This document shows, in pieces, positions 54,198 through 62,499 of a DNA stretch of 64,000 nucleotides; position 1 is the stretch's first letter; each line of letters begins with the position of its first letter. The translations under genes were made by a program, and so were the position numbers. The notes under the pieces were generated by a model. It was not told the origin of the DNA. It saw only the letters and a program-made list of their open reading frames with translations, and searched no databases. The stretch comes from Pseudodesulfovibrio hydrargyri (GTDB lineage Bacteria; Desulfobacterota; Desulfovibrionia; Desulfovibrionales; Desulfovibrionaceae), in contig NZ_LKAQ01000004.1 of NCBI RefSeq assembly GCF_001874525.1, positions 124,001 through 188,000 on the forward strand. The letters are read 5' to 3'.

Positions 54198-56858
54198 CTA
54201 TTCGCCGTCCATAGCCTTGAGGAGTTCGCGGGCGTCCCTGCTCTTTTCGCACTGGGCGCAGTCGGCCACGGTCTTGAGCCTGGCCTGGGCCTGCTCCCGG
54301 TCGCCCGCCTTGTAATATGCGTAACCGAGATGATAGTTGATGTTCTGGTCATCGGCCTGCACCGACGCCGCCTTCTCCAGGATGGAGACGGCCGTGTCCG
54401 CCTTGCCGTTCATGGCCAGGGCGTAGCCGAAGGTGTCCATGATCGAGGGGTTCCACGGCGCCAGCAGATAGGCCTTGTAGGCGAGGCGCAACGCCTCGGG
54501 AGCCGTCTTGGGGTCCTCGACGTAGATCATGGCCAGGTTGTTCAGGGCCGGGATGTATCTGTCGTTCAGTTCCAGCGCCCTGGAATAGCTGTCGACGGCC
54601 TTGTTCGTGCGGCCGGTCGTCAGGTAGACGTCGCCCTGCATGGCGTGGGCCTGGAAGGAGTTCCCGTCGCTCTTGATGACCGAGTCGAAATAGGTCAGGG
54701 CCTTGGGATAGTCGCCCAGGCTGGAATAATAGCGGCCGAGCTGCAGCAGCAGGGCCGAATCCGGGCCGCACTTCTCCACGCCCTCGCTCAAGGCCCTGCC
54801 CCAGTCGTCGGACCGGCCCGCGTTCATGTTGACGTCGGCCAGGATCAAATACCCGGCCGGGCTCTTGGGATTGAAATCGCACATCTGGCGGGCGGCGGCC
54901 ACGGCCTTGTCGTATTCCTTCATGAGCACGAAGGTCCGGGTGCGCAGGCTGAGCCCCGCCTCGCGGTTGATCTTTTCGATCCCGTTGCTCATTTCCAGCA
55001 CTTCCTCGTACCGCTTCATGCCGTAGAGGATGTCGGCCTTCAGCTGGGTGAGCCGGATATTGTGGGCCGAATGGCCCAGCCCTTCGTTGGCCACGGCCAG
55101 CGCGCCCTCGTTGTCCCCGGCCTTGCGGAGGCTACCGGCGTAGGCCATGTAGGCGGTGGCATCGCCGGACTTGACCGCTTCCTTGTAGGCCGCGACGGCC
55201 TCGCCGGCATTGCCCAGGGTATCCAAGACCACCGCCTTGGCCAGCAGGGCCCTGACGAATCCCTCGCGCTGGGCGAGCAGGGCGTTGTATTCGGCCAGGG
55301 CGCTGTCGGTGTCCCGTTCGGCCAGGTCGATGGACGCGAGCATCATATACGGGGCCGGGTTCTTGGCATCCAGGGACCGGGCCTGGTCCAGATACTCCCG
55401 CGCCTTGGCGGAATCCTTGTCCAACAGGGACATGCGGGCCAGGGAGACATACAGCGGGACGTCGTCCGGGGTGCCCTTGAGGCCGTCCTTGAGGACCTTC
55501 TGCGCCAGATCCTTGTCCCCGTTGCGGAGGTAGAAGCTGGACAGCACGAGACGGGGGCGGATGTTGTCCGGGGCGGCGTTCATGGCGCCCTTGAGGGCCT
55601 CCTCGCTCTCGCCCATCTCGCCCTTCTCGTAATACAGCGCCCCCATCTTGATGAAGGCGTTGGCGAAATTCGGGTTCTTTTCCGTGATTTCCTTCAGTTC
55701 GCCCAGGGCCATGTCCGGGTCGCCCTGAGCCGTGTAGGCGTCGCCCAGGATGACCCGGGCCAGGACGTTGTTGGAATCGACCTCGATGATCTTCTGGGCC
55801 TCGGCGATGGACTCGTTGAAGCGCTTCTGCTGAAAGAGGATGAGGCTGATCATTTCGCGGGCCTTGAGGAAGTCGTCGGACCGGTCGGCGGCCACGCGCA
55901 GTTGGGAAATGGCCGTTTCCAGGTCGCCCATGCCGTAATAGCTCATGCCGAGGTAGAAATACCCTTCGATGTCGGGCTGGATGGCGACGGCCTCCTGGAA
56001 GGCGTTGACGGCCGCCCGGTAGTCCTTCTGGGCATAGCTGACCATGCCCTTGAGCATCTTGCCGAACGGCATCTTCGGCGCGCCGCTCTGGAGCTCGTTG
56101 GCCAGGGCCGTGACGCCGTCGAAATCGCCCTCGGCGAGCAGCGTCTTGGCGTAGAGGAACTTGGCGTAGCCGTCGGTGGGATGGGCCTTGACCAGGGCCT
56201 TCATGGTGTCGCGGTACGTCTCCTGGTCGCCCTGCATGCCCGCGAGCTTGGCCTTGAAATACAGCCCCTCGCGGTTGTCCGGGGAGGCGGCGAGAAGGTT
56301 GTCGACGAGGGACTTGGCCCTGTCCGGGTCGTCCTGGGCGAGAGACATCTGGGCCAGCGCCAGTTCGGCCTCCTCCTGGTTGGGATCCAGGGACAGGGCC
56401 TTTTCGAACATGGCCTTGGCCTCCTCGTCCTTGCCCTGGGCCCAGTCGGCGCGGCCGAGCAGGCTGAAGCCCTCGGCGGACTTGGGTTCCTTTTCGGTGT
56501 ACGCGGCCAGGGTCTCGGCGGCCCCGGCATAGTCCTGGCGGAACAGCTTCAGGCGGCCGGTCTCGAGCAGCAGTTCGGCGTCATACGGATTCTGGCGGGC
56601 GTACTTCTCAAAAGACTTCTCGGCCTGGTCCAGCTTTCCCGTCCGCAGGTAGGCCTTGCCCAGGGCGAAGCGCGCCTCCATCTTTTCCGGAGACTGCTCG
56701 AGCAGGGTCTTGAAGATGACGATGGCTCCCTGGTAGTTCTTTTCCTGCATGTAGCGCTGGCCTTCGGCCATGAGATCAGCCTCGGAGTTCTGTCCGCACG
56801 CGGGCAGCGCGGCGGTCAGGAGCAGAAGGAAGAATATGGATGCAACTCGAGCGTTCAC
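54198..56858 (-). CDS. prsT: PrsT-type TPR lipoprotein of the PEP-CTERM system
   Basis: This 886-residue protein has a lipoprotein signal (hydrophobic residues 6-18, lipobox L-P-A-C with Cys21) and is otherwise made of more than 20 tetratricopeptide repeats (patterns such as A-x-x-x-L-G-x-A-Y and P-x-N-A). Length and position match PrsT (TIGR02917). It probably sits in the outer-membrane inner leaflet or the periplasm and scaffolds export, as TPR lipoproteins do in alginate and cellulose systems. The start is GTG at 56856-56858, with GGAGG 6-8 bp upstream. It is the first gene of the leftward train and lies about 70 bp from a sigma-54-like promoter. Confidence 0.93.
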   Translation of the reverse strand: MNARVASIFFLLLLTAALPACGQNSEADLMAEGQRYMQEKNYQGAIVIFKTLLEQSPEKMEARFALGKAYLRTGKLDQAEKSFEKYARQNPYDAELLLETGRLKLFRQDYAGAAETLAAYTEKEPKSAEGFSLLGRADWAQGKDEEAKAMFEKALSLDPNQEEAELALAQMSLAQDDPDRAKSLVDNLLAASPDNREGLYFKAKLAGMQGDQETYRDTMKALVKAHPTDGYAKFLYAKTLLAEGDFDGVTALANELQSGAPKMPFGKMLKGMVSYAQKDYRAAVNAFQEAVAIQPDIEGYFYLGMSYYGMGDLETAISQLRVAADRSDDFLKAREMISLILFQQKRFNESIAEAQKIIEVDSNNVLARVILGDAYTAQGDPDMALGELKEITEKNPNFANAFIKMGALYYEKGEMGESEEALKGAMNAAPDNIRPRLVLSSFYLRNGDKDLAQKVLKDGLKGTPDDVPLYVSLARMSLLDKDSAKAREYLDQARSLDAKNPAPYMMLASIDLAERDTDSALAEYNALLAQREGFVRALLAKAVVLDTLGNAGEAVAAYKEAVKSGDATAYMAYAGSLRKAGDNEGALAVANEGLGHSAHNIRLTQLKADILYGMKRYEEVLEMSNGIEKINREAGLSLRTRTFVLMKEYDKAVAAARQMCDFNPKSPAGYLILADVNMNAGRSDDWGRALSEGVEKCGPDSALLLQLGRYYSSLGDYPKALTYFDSVIKSDGNSFQAHAMQGDVYLTTGRTNKAVDSYSRALELNDRYIPALNNLAMIYVEDPKTAPEALRLAYKAYLLAPWNPSIMDTFGYALAMNGKADTAVSILEKAASVQADDQNINYHLGYAYYKAGDREQAQARLKTVADCAQCEKSRDARELLKAMDGE

Positions 56859-56925
56859 TACAGCCTCCAGAGAGATGTCAATTGTCGTTCGCGGCCAGCC
56901 GTTCGGCCGTTGGGACGACCACTAC

Positions 56926-56941
56926 TGCGATAAGTATGCCA
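56926..56941 (-). promoter_or_regulatory. Sigma-54-type promoter upstream of prsT
   Basis: On the minus strand TGGCATA-N4-TCGCA matches TGGCACG-N4-TTGCA at 9 of 12 positions and keeps GG-N10-GC. It lies 68 bp from the prsT start. Two perfect dyads farther upstream (57028-57044 and 57074-57094) are placed where activator sites are expected. Confidence 0.55.
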
Positions 56942-57571
56942 AGCCGTCGACAAACAAGTAACCATATAAAATAACTGATTATAACAGACAATCAGCTCTC
57001 CTTTGGCGGGGTTTTCATCCATACTTTGTCCGGGAAAACCGGACACCCCTTCGAGTCTGGCCGGGCCCCCAATTCCCCTCAAAAAATGAGGGGATCCGAC
57101 CCTGTCCCCGCTGGCCGCCCGGGCAAATGTGAAAAAAAGAGACATCGTCACTGACCCTCGGTTCTCACTTTTCCACAGGCTGTCCCGCACCGGACCATTT
57201 TTTCGCCGGAAATGGCCCATTACCTCCATGTTCCTCCTGGCCGCTCGAGGCGATGGCGAACGGGCCGCCCCGAGGAAGTATTTTCTAAATTTTATCTAAA
57301 TATTCTCTAAATATCGGTGATTCGGATTGATCCACTCCATTCCATCACATTGCTTGATATTGATTCCTATTCCGACTTTTCCGGATTTCCCGGACAGGGG
57401 CTGGGCGGGCCCGGACAGCCGGGCCGGAAAGGGTGTGTTGATTGCGTGAAAATCCGCCCCGGCCCGTACCATCAAGCGGTCCGGCCGACCGTAACTTCTT
57501 TGCAAAGCTGAGGAAGACAAAGGTCCGTGAACTTGATACGGATAGGCCTATATTCGAAAAGAGCGACCTCC
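56942..57571. promoter_or_regulatory. Divergent control region, prsT operon / ABC exporter operon
   Basis: This 630-bp gap has no supported gene. Toward prsT it holds an A/T-rich stretch (56955-56998) and the dyads GTCCGG-GAAAA-CCGGAC (57028-57044) and TCCCCTC-N7-GAGGGGA (57074-57094), about 110-165 bp upstream of the predicted sigma-54 start. A second A/T-rich patch at 57280-57385, with repeated TCTAAAT units near 57286-57312, is nearer the rightward operon. A GG-N10-GC match at 57432-57445 is too weak to call a promoter. Confidence 0.5.
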
Positions 57572-58702
57572 ATGATATACCGGATAGCCAGACAGAACCT
57601 ATTCCACGACAGGGTGCGCTTGTGCGTGACCCTGACCGGCATCGTCTTTGCCGTGGTCCTGATCACGGTGGAGATAGGGCTCTTTCTCGGCTTCACCCAC
57701 ACCATTTCGGCGGTCATCGACAATTCCGGCGCGGATGTCTGGGTCACGTCCCGGGGGGTCAAGAATTTCGACATCGCCCTGCCCCTGAAGGAGCGCAAGT
57801 ATTACGAGGTATTGTCCCTGCCCGAAGTCGAGGACGTGGCCAAGTTCATCATCCGGTTCGCGGATTGGAAAAAACCGGACGGGCTGCAGGAATCCATCGA
57901 GATCATCGGCTACGAGACCGACAAGGACATGGGCGGCCCGTGGAACTTCGTGCGCGGCTCGGGCAAGATGCTCGACCTGCGGGACTCCATCGTCATCGAC
58001 CAGCTATACATGGAGAAGCTCGGCGTGACCCAATTGGGAGAGCAGGTGGAGATCAACAGGAAAAAGGCGCGGGTGGCGGCCCTGACCCAGGGCATCCGGT
58101 CGTTCACCACCTCCCCCTACGTGTTCGCCTCCCTGGACGTGGCCCGGGGCTACACCTTCCTGGAGCCGGGCGAATTCACCTACCTGCTGGTCCGGGGCAA
58201 GGCCGGGGCGACGCCGGAACGGCTGAAAAAAGCCATCGCCGGGCGGGTGGACCACGTGGACGTCTACACCACCCCGGAGTTCAGCGCCAAGACCCAGCAA
58301 TACTGGATGTTCAACACCGGGGCGGGCACCGGGCTGCTCATCGCGGCCTTCCTCGGCCTGGTGGTCGGCATGGTCATCGTGGCCCAGACCCTGTACGCCA
58401 CCACCCTGGACCACATCGCCGAGTTCGCCACCCTCAAGGCCATGGGCGCGCCCAACGCCTACATATATTCGATCATCATCGTCCAGGCGGCCATCTCCGC
58501 CCTGCTCGGATACGGGCTGGGCATCCTGGCGGCCAGCATCATCTCGGACATGAGCGCCTTTTCGGCCATGGTCATCGTCCTCCCCTGGGGGCTGAAACTG
58601 GCCATGCTCGGCCTGACCCTGGCCATGTGCATCATTTCCGCGGTCATCTCCATCCGCAAGGTCATGCGCCTGGACCCGGCGCTGGTCTTCAAGGGCAGGT
58701 AG
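57572..58702 (+). CDS. ABC exporter permease (DevC/FtsX type)
   Basis: This 376-residue protein has one N-terminal membrane helix (about 17-40), a periplasmic domain of about 220 residues and three C-terminal helices, the FtsX/MacB-like layout. Closest in style is DevC of the DevBCA glycolipid exporter: the start I-A-R-Q-N-L-F-H-D-R-V-R-L and the T-L-K-A-M-G-A-P coupling helix are typical. The ATG at 57572 gives the family start; an in-frame GTG at 57527 adds 15 residues. It is followed by the ATPase and fusion protein genes with 1-bp gaps, so one complex is encoded. Confidence 0.9.
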   Translation: MIYRIARQNLFHDRVRLCVTLTGIVFAVVLITVEIGLFLGFTHTISAVIDNSGADVWVTSRGVKNFDIALPLKERKYYEVLSLPEVEDVAKFIIRFADWKKPDGLQESIEIIGYETDKDMGGPWNFVRGSGKMLDLRDSIVIDQLYMEKLGVTQLGEQVEINRKKARVAALTQGIRSFTTSPYVFASLDVARGYTFLEPGEFTYLLVRGKAGATPERLKKAIAGRVDHVDVYTTPEFSAKTQQYWMFNTGAGTGLLIAAFLGLVVGMVIVAQTLYATTLDHIAEFATLKAMGAPNAYIYSIIIVQAAISALLGYGLGILAASIISDMSAFSAMVIVLPWGLKLAMLGLTLAMCIISAVISIRKVMRLDPALVFKGR

Positions 58703-58703
58703 C

Positions 58704-59417
58704 ATGGCGAATTCCCGGACCGTCATACAAATAAACGGCGTCTCCAAGCACTTCGGCTCCGGAGACAACCTGACCTACGCCCTGAAGGACATCACCCTGT
58801 CCGTGGACAGGGGAGAGGTGCTGATGCTCATGGGCCCCTCGGGCAGCGGCAAGACCACCCTGCTCTCCATCATGGGCTGCATCCTGCGGCCCAGTTCAGG
58901 GACCCTGGCCATAGACGGGATCGAAGCCACCGGGCTGAGCGCCCGAAGGCTCGGCGCGCTGCGCCTCGAGCACCTGGGGTTCATCTTCCAGGAATACAAT
59001 CTCTTCCCCACCCTGTCGGTGGTGGACAACATCCTCGTGGCCCTGCACCTGCGGGGGATCAAGGGGGCCGAGGCCCGCAAGCGCGCCCTGACCGCCCTGG
59101 AATCCGTGGGGCTTGAGGCCAAGGCCGAGTCCATGCCCGAGACCATGAGCGGCGGCCAGAAGCAACGGCTGGCCATCGCCCGCGCCCTGGCCGGGCGGCC
59201 AAGCATCATCCTGGCGGACGAGCCCACGGCCGCGCTGGATTCCGCCAACGGGAAAATGATAGTGGAACTCATGACCGGACTGGCTCATGAACGCGACCAT
59301 TGCGTGGTCATGGTCACCCACGACCCGCGCACCATAGGCTACGCGGACCGGATGCTGACCATCGAGGACGGCGCCCTGGCCGCGGCCCCAACCACGCCGA
59401 CCGACGGCGGACAGTAG
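58704..59417 (+). CDS. ABC exporter ATPase (DevA type)
   Basis: This 237-residue ABC ATPase has Walker A G-P-S-G-S-G-K-T-T at 44-52, the signature M-S-G-G-Q-K-Q-R near 148-155, Walker B L-A-D-E-P-T-A-A-L-D, and a switch His in M-V-T-H-D. It belongs to the MacB/LolD/DevA branch, which powers mechanotransmission-type exporters. It starts one base after the permease stop and ends one base before the fusion protein gene. Confidence 0.94.
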   Translation: MANSRTVIQINGVSKHFGSGDNLTYALKDITLSVDRGEVLMLMGPSGSGKTTLLSIMGCILRPSSGTLAIDGIEATGLSARRLGALRLEHLGFIFQEYNLFPTLSVVDNILVALHLRGIKGAEARKRALTALESVGLEAKAESMPETMSGGQKQRLAIARALAGRPSIILADEPTAALDSANGKMIVELMTGLAHERDHCVVMVTHDPRTIGYADRMLTIEDGALAAAPTTPTDGGQ

Positions 59418-59418
59418 C

Positions 59419-60525
59419 ATGAAAACCGTTATCGCCATCATCATAGTCATCCTGGGAGTGGCCGCCTTCGTCCACTGGCGGTCTCCGCAATGGCTCGACG
59501 ACTACCTGCCCGCCACGGACCGGCGGACCGAGACCTTCGGACAAATGCCCGAAATCGACGGGCACTCCCCCTGGGTGGCCGGATTCGGCCGGGTGGAACC
59601 CGTCTCCCAGAAACGCCGCCTGGCCTTCGAGATCAGCGGCCTGCTGGACGAGGTTCTGGTGGAGGAGGGCGACGCGGTCAAACAAGGGCAGGTGGTGGCC
59701 GGGCTCAGGGACGACGAATACTCGGCCCGGCTCGAGGCGGCCCGGTCCGACGCCCAGGCCCTCAAGGCGCAATATGAAAAGCTCATGGCCGGGGCGCGCC
59801 AGGAGGAAAAGACCGAGACCCTGTCCGTGGTCCAGCGGACCAAGTCGGTCATGGAGAACGCGCGGGTGGAAATGAAGCGGCGCAAGGAACTGCTCGACCA
59901 GAACCTCATCGCCAAGGAGGAGGTGGACCGCACCGTGACCGAGTACCTGGTGGCCGAAAAGGAATATGAAGAGGCCCGCCAGCGCTACCTGGTGATGAAG
60001 AACTTCTCGCGCAAGGAAGACATCGCCACGGCCTGGGCCGAGTACGAGGCGGCCGTGCAGCGGGCCGTGGACATGCGGGCCCAGCTCGAGAAGACCCGGC
60101 TCAGGAGCCCGGTCGACGGCAGGGTCCTGCGCGTGCACCGCCAGCCCGGCGAGAACGTGTCCATCTTTTTCGAGTGCCCGGTGCTGACCGTGGCGGACAT
60201 CAGCCGCTACCAGATCCGGGCCGAGATCAACGAGAAGTACGCCGCCCTCCTCGAACCGGGCCAGGAGGCGTATTTCACCTCCGAAGCCTTCGGCGGCCTC
60301 CGCTTCCAGGGCAGGATCGAACGGGTCGGGGACATGACCGGCCCCAAGACCGTGACCCTCGACCTGCCCCGCGAAAAGGCGGACACCAAGGTACTCGAGG
60401 CCATCATCGCCCTGGACAACCAGGACGGCCTGGTCACCGGGCTGACCGGCGACGTGTTCATCCTCACCAGCGAGAACCCCGGCCTGGTCAGAAACCAGGT
60501 CGGGTCCGGCGCAGGCGGTCAATAG
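59419..60525 (+). CDS. Periplasmic membrane fusion protein (DevB/HlyD type)
   Basis: This 368-residue protein has an N-terminal membrane anchor (residues 3-17), a split biotinyl-lipoyl-like domain (G-R-V-E-P-V-S-Q near 55-62 and L-R-S-P-V-D-G-R-V-L-R-V near 232-243), a long helical hairpin between them (about 90-225), and a beta-barrel segment. It links the inner-membrane ABC permease to an outer-membrane channel; no TolC-like gene is adjacent, so a shared or distant channel is needed. Gene order here is permease, ATPase, fusion protein. Confidence 0.9.
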   Translation: MKTVIAIIIVILGVAAFVHWRSPQWLDDYLPATDRRTETFGQMPEIDGHSPWVAGFGRVEPVSQKRRLAFEISGLLDEVLVEEGDAVKQGQVVAGLRDDEYSARLEAARSDAQALKAQYEKLMAGARQEEKTETLSVVQRTKSVMENARVEMKRRKELLDQNLIAKEEVDRTVTEYLVAEKEYEEARQRYLVMKNFSRKEDIATAWAEYEAAVQRAVDMRAQLEKTRLRSPVDGRVLRVHRQPGENVSIFFECPVLTVADISRYQIRAEINEKYAALLEPGQEAYFTSEAFGGLRFQGRIERVGDMTGPKTVTLDLPREKADTKVLEAIIALDNQDGLVTGLTGDVFILTSENPGLVRNQVGSGAGGQ

Positions 60526-60527
60526 CC

Positions 60528-61211
60528 ATGAGACCAAACACCCACGACCTGCCGGCGCGGGTCATCCCCTTCGGCCTGTACATGGCCTTCGTGGCCGCGC
60601 TGGAAATCCCGGCCCTGTTCGGCGGCGAACCGCCGTCCCCGTCCTTCATTCTCGGCCTCTACCCGGCCAAGATCGCCCTGGTCGCAACGGCCCTGCTGGC
60701 CTTCAGGAAATTCTACACCGACCTGGACTGGGGCTCGCTGCGCCGGGCGGTGCCCACCGCGCTCAGCGTCTGCGCCGGGGCCGCCGTCTTCCTCCTGTGG
60801 ATCAACCTGGATCTGCCCTGGGCCGTCCAGGGCGAGCTGACCTCGTATGATCCCACGGAGGCCGCGCCGGGTTGGGCATACGCGCTTATCTTCGCCCGGG
60901 TGGCGGGCGCGGTCGTCGTGGTCCCGGTCATGGAGGAGCTGTTCTGGCGCTCCTTCCTGGCCCGCTACCTGATCGACCGGGACTTCATGGCGGTCCGGGC
61001 CGGAACCTTCACCCTGTTCACCTTCCCGGCCACGGCCGTGTTGTTCGGCCTGGAGCACCAACTCTACCTCGCCGGCGTCCTGGCGGGTCTGGCCTACAAT
61101 GCCATCTACTGGAAAACCAAGAGCTTGGCCCAATGCATCCTCAGCCATGCGGTGACCAACGGCCTGTTGGCCGCCTACGTTCTGACCACCCAGAACTGGC
61201 GGTTCTGGTAG
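60528..61211 (+). CDS. CPBP/CAAX-type membrane protease homologue, exosortase-associated
   Basis: This 227-residue protein with about seven membrane helices has the CPBP (Abi/CAAX) catalytic pattern: E136-E137-L-F-W-R141, then F-G-L-E-H with H177, and S-H-A-V-T-N with H207 and N211. Such intramembrane proteases cleave or modify peptides near the membrane. The family variant resembles the TIGR03008 CAAX protease-related proteins that occur with exosortases. It follows the DevB-like gene by 2 bp and precedes the PEP-CTERM protein gene. A role in processing PEP-CTERM proteins or exported peptides is an inference. Its ribosome site is weak, consistent with coupling to the upstream gene. Confidence 0.85.
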   Translation: MRPNTHDLPARVIPFGLYMAFVAALEIPALFGGEPPSPSFILGLYPAKIALVATALLAFRKFYTDLDWGSLRRAVPTALSVCAGAAVFLLWINLDLPWAVQGELTSYDPTEAAPGWAYALIFARVAGAVVVVPVMEELFWRSFLARYLIDRDFMAVRAGTFTLFTFPATAVLFGLEHQLYLAGVLAGLAYNAIYWKTKSLAQCILSHAVTNGLLAAYVLTTQNWRFW

Positions 61212-61321
61212 GCCGAAAAACTGTAAAAACCACCCCGAAAACCTGTCGGAACCCTTAACACATTCCTTCTTTTGCGCTGTCTCATCGCAATAAAACAACA
61301 TAAATTCAGCGTATTATATTT

Positions 61322-61337
61322 TGGCACGCCAACTGCA
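61322..61337 (+). promoter_or_regulatory. Sigma-54-type promoter of the PEP-CTERM protein gene
   Basis: TGGCACG-N4-CTGCA matches the -24/-12 consensus TGGCACG-N4-TTGCA at 11 of 12 positions, with GG (61323-61324) and GC (61335-61336) exactly 10 bp apart. It lies 44 bp before the start codon, in an A/T-rich stretch. It is the best sigma-54 site in the window. Confidence 0.78.
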
Positions 61338-61380
61338 TCAATGAGAGCAACTTTGAACCTAATACCAAAAGGGGCTCGTT

Positions 61381-62211
61381 ATGAAGAAGTTGTTTATGCA
61401 TTTCGCACTGGCTCTGGCCGTGCTTGCCATGCCCGCCATGGCCCAGGCCGATACCATCTTCGGCTGGAATCTCGATCTCGGTGCTTACGGAACCGTCAAT
61501 AACATCGAATTCCTGTCCGCCACCGGCGACGGAACCATTTACCAGCAACTCAGCAGCACGCCCACCCCGACCAATCCCGGCTTCGGCCCGGGCGACGCCT
61601 TTGACGTCGTTTCCCTGATCTACACCGTGTCCTACACTCCGGTGGGCGGTACTTCCACGCCTCTGTACCTGACAAAGGACAGTGGCGCCACTATCGATCA
61701 GCTGTTCTTCTATTCCGACAATCTGACCGGCATCATCACCGGCTCCTCCGCCACCGACTTCTCCTATGAATACACGGGCGGCGACATCGGCATGTACATC
61801 GGCAACAAGGACAGCATCGGGACGGCAACCATGCTCGCCACCCTGTCCCTGACCACCGGCATTGGCGATGCCAGGACCTCCACCCCCGGCGACGGCACCT
61901 ACGAGCAGAGCGACACGGACATCACCGCCCTGTTCGACGCCAACCCGCTGGAGACCCTGATCTCCTTCACGCCGACCGATGCGGGTCTGGCCGCCGCCTA
62001 CCCCTGGCTCGACACGTTCCTGAAGTTCGACTTCGACAACGCGCTGCGCGCCATCGCCCCCGGGAGCGGGGCTGGCGGTACCACCGTCTTCGAAGTCGGC
62101 AGCGACGCCCGCATCACCCTGGTGGCCACTCCGGAACCCTCCACCTTCCTGATCCTCGGCTTCGGACTGCTCGGCCTGGTCGGCTTCCGCAGGAAGTTCA
62201 AGAAGGCCTAA
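61381..62211 (+). CDS. Secreted PEP-CTERM sorting-domain protein
   Basis: This 276-residue protein has a signal peptide (about 23 residues, ending A-M-A-Q-A) and a C-terminal sorting signal: P-E-P-S at about 251-254, a hydrophobic span of about 15 residues (F-L-I-L-G-F-G-L-L-G-L-V-G-F) and a basic end R-R-K-F-K-K. This is the standard exosortase substrate layout. The body is acidic, rich in Asp, Thr, Ser and Gly, with no recognised domain and little Cys. It would be secreted, cut near P-E-P and delivered to the envelope or the polysaccharide matrix. AAAAGGGG precedes the ATG. It stands alone between a strong sigma-54 site and a terminator. Confidence 0.93.
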   Translation: MKKLFMHFALALAVLAMPAMAQADTIFGWNLDLGAYGTVNNIEFLSATGDGTIYQQLSSTPTPTNPGFGPGDAFDVVSLIYTVSYTPVGGTSTPLYLTKDSGATIDQLFFYSDNLTGIITGSSATDFSYEYTGGDIGMYIGNKDSIGTATMLATLSLTTGIGDARTSTPGDGTYEQSDTDITALFDANPLETLISFTPTDAGLAAAYPWLDTFLKFDFDNALRAIAPGSGAGGTTVFEVGSDARITLVATPEPSTFLILGFGLLGLVGFRRKFKKA

Positions 62212-62251
62212 GTCATCAAGGTCTGAGCAAGCAAATCCCCGATACGGTATC

Positions 62252-62281
62252 AAGCGGGTGTGGCGCAAGCCGCACCCGCTT
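62252..62281. terminator. Hairpin between PEP-CTERM gene and ThiF-nitroreductase gene
   Basis: AAGCGGGTGTGGC (62252-62264) pairs with GCCGCACCCGCTT (62269-62281), one G-T pair and a GCAA loop. The T-run is short, so termination strength is uncertain; it sits between convergent genes. Confidence 0.65.
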
Positions 62282-62499
62282 CATACATTGCAGCGGCCGG
62301 ACAGGCCGCGATTCCCGCGCCCGCCGTCCCGGCGGGTGTTCTTATTTTCGACATCTTCCGTCCCATCCTCGGGCTCGACCGCCCTTGTCAATACGAGCGG
62401 GCTCCCCTGCCCTGGGGCAGACGAAACGGCAAGACAAAGGAAACCCGGCTAAGGCGAAAGCGCCCCGCCCTCGAAAGGTGACGGCCGGGGAAGGTCCGT

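Noticed and set aside
57432..57445. GG-N10-GC spacing suggesting a fourth sigma-54 promoter before the ABC exporter
   Set aside because: Only the GG and TTGC parts match; the rest of the -24 box is wrong, and this minimal pattern is frequent by chance in G+C-rich DNA.
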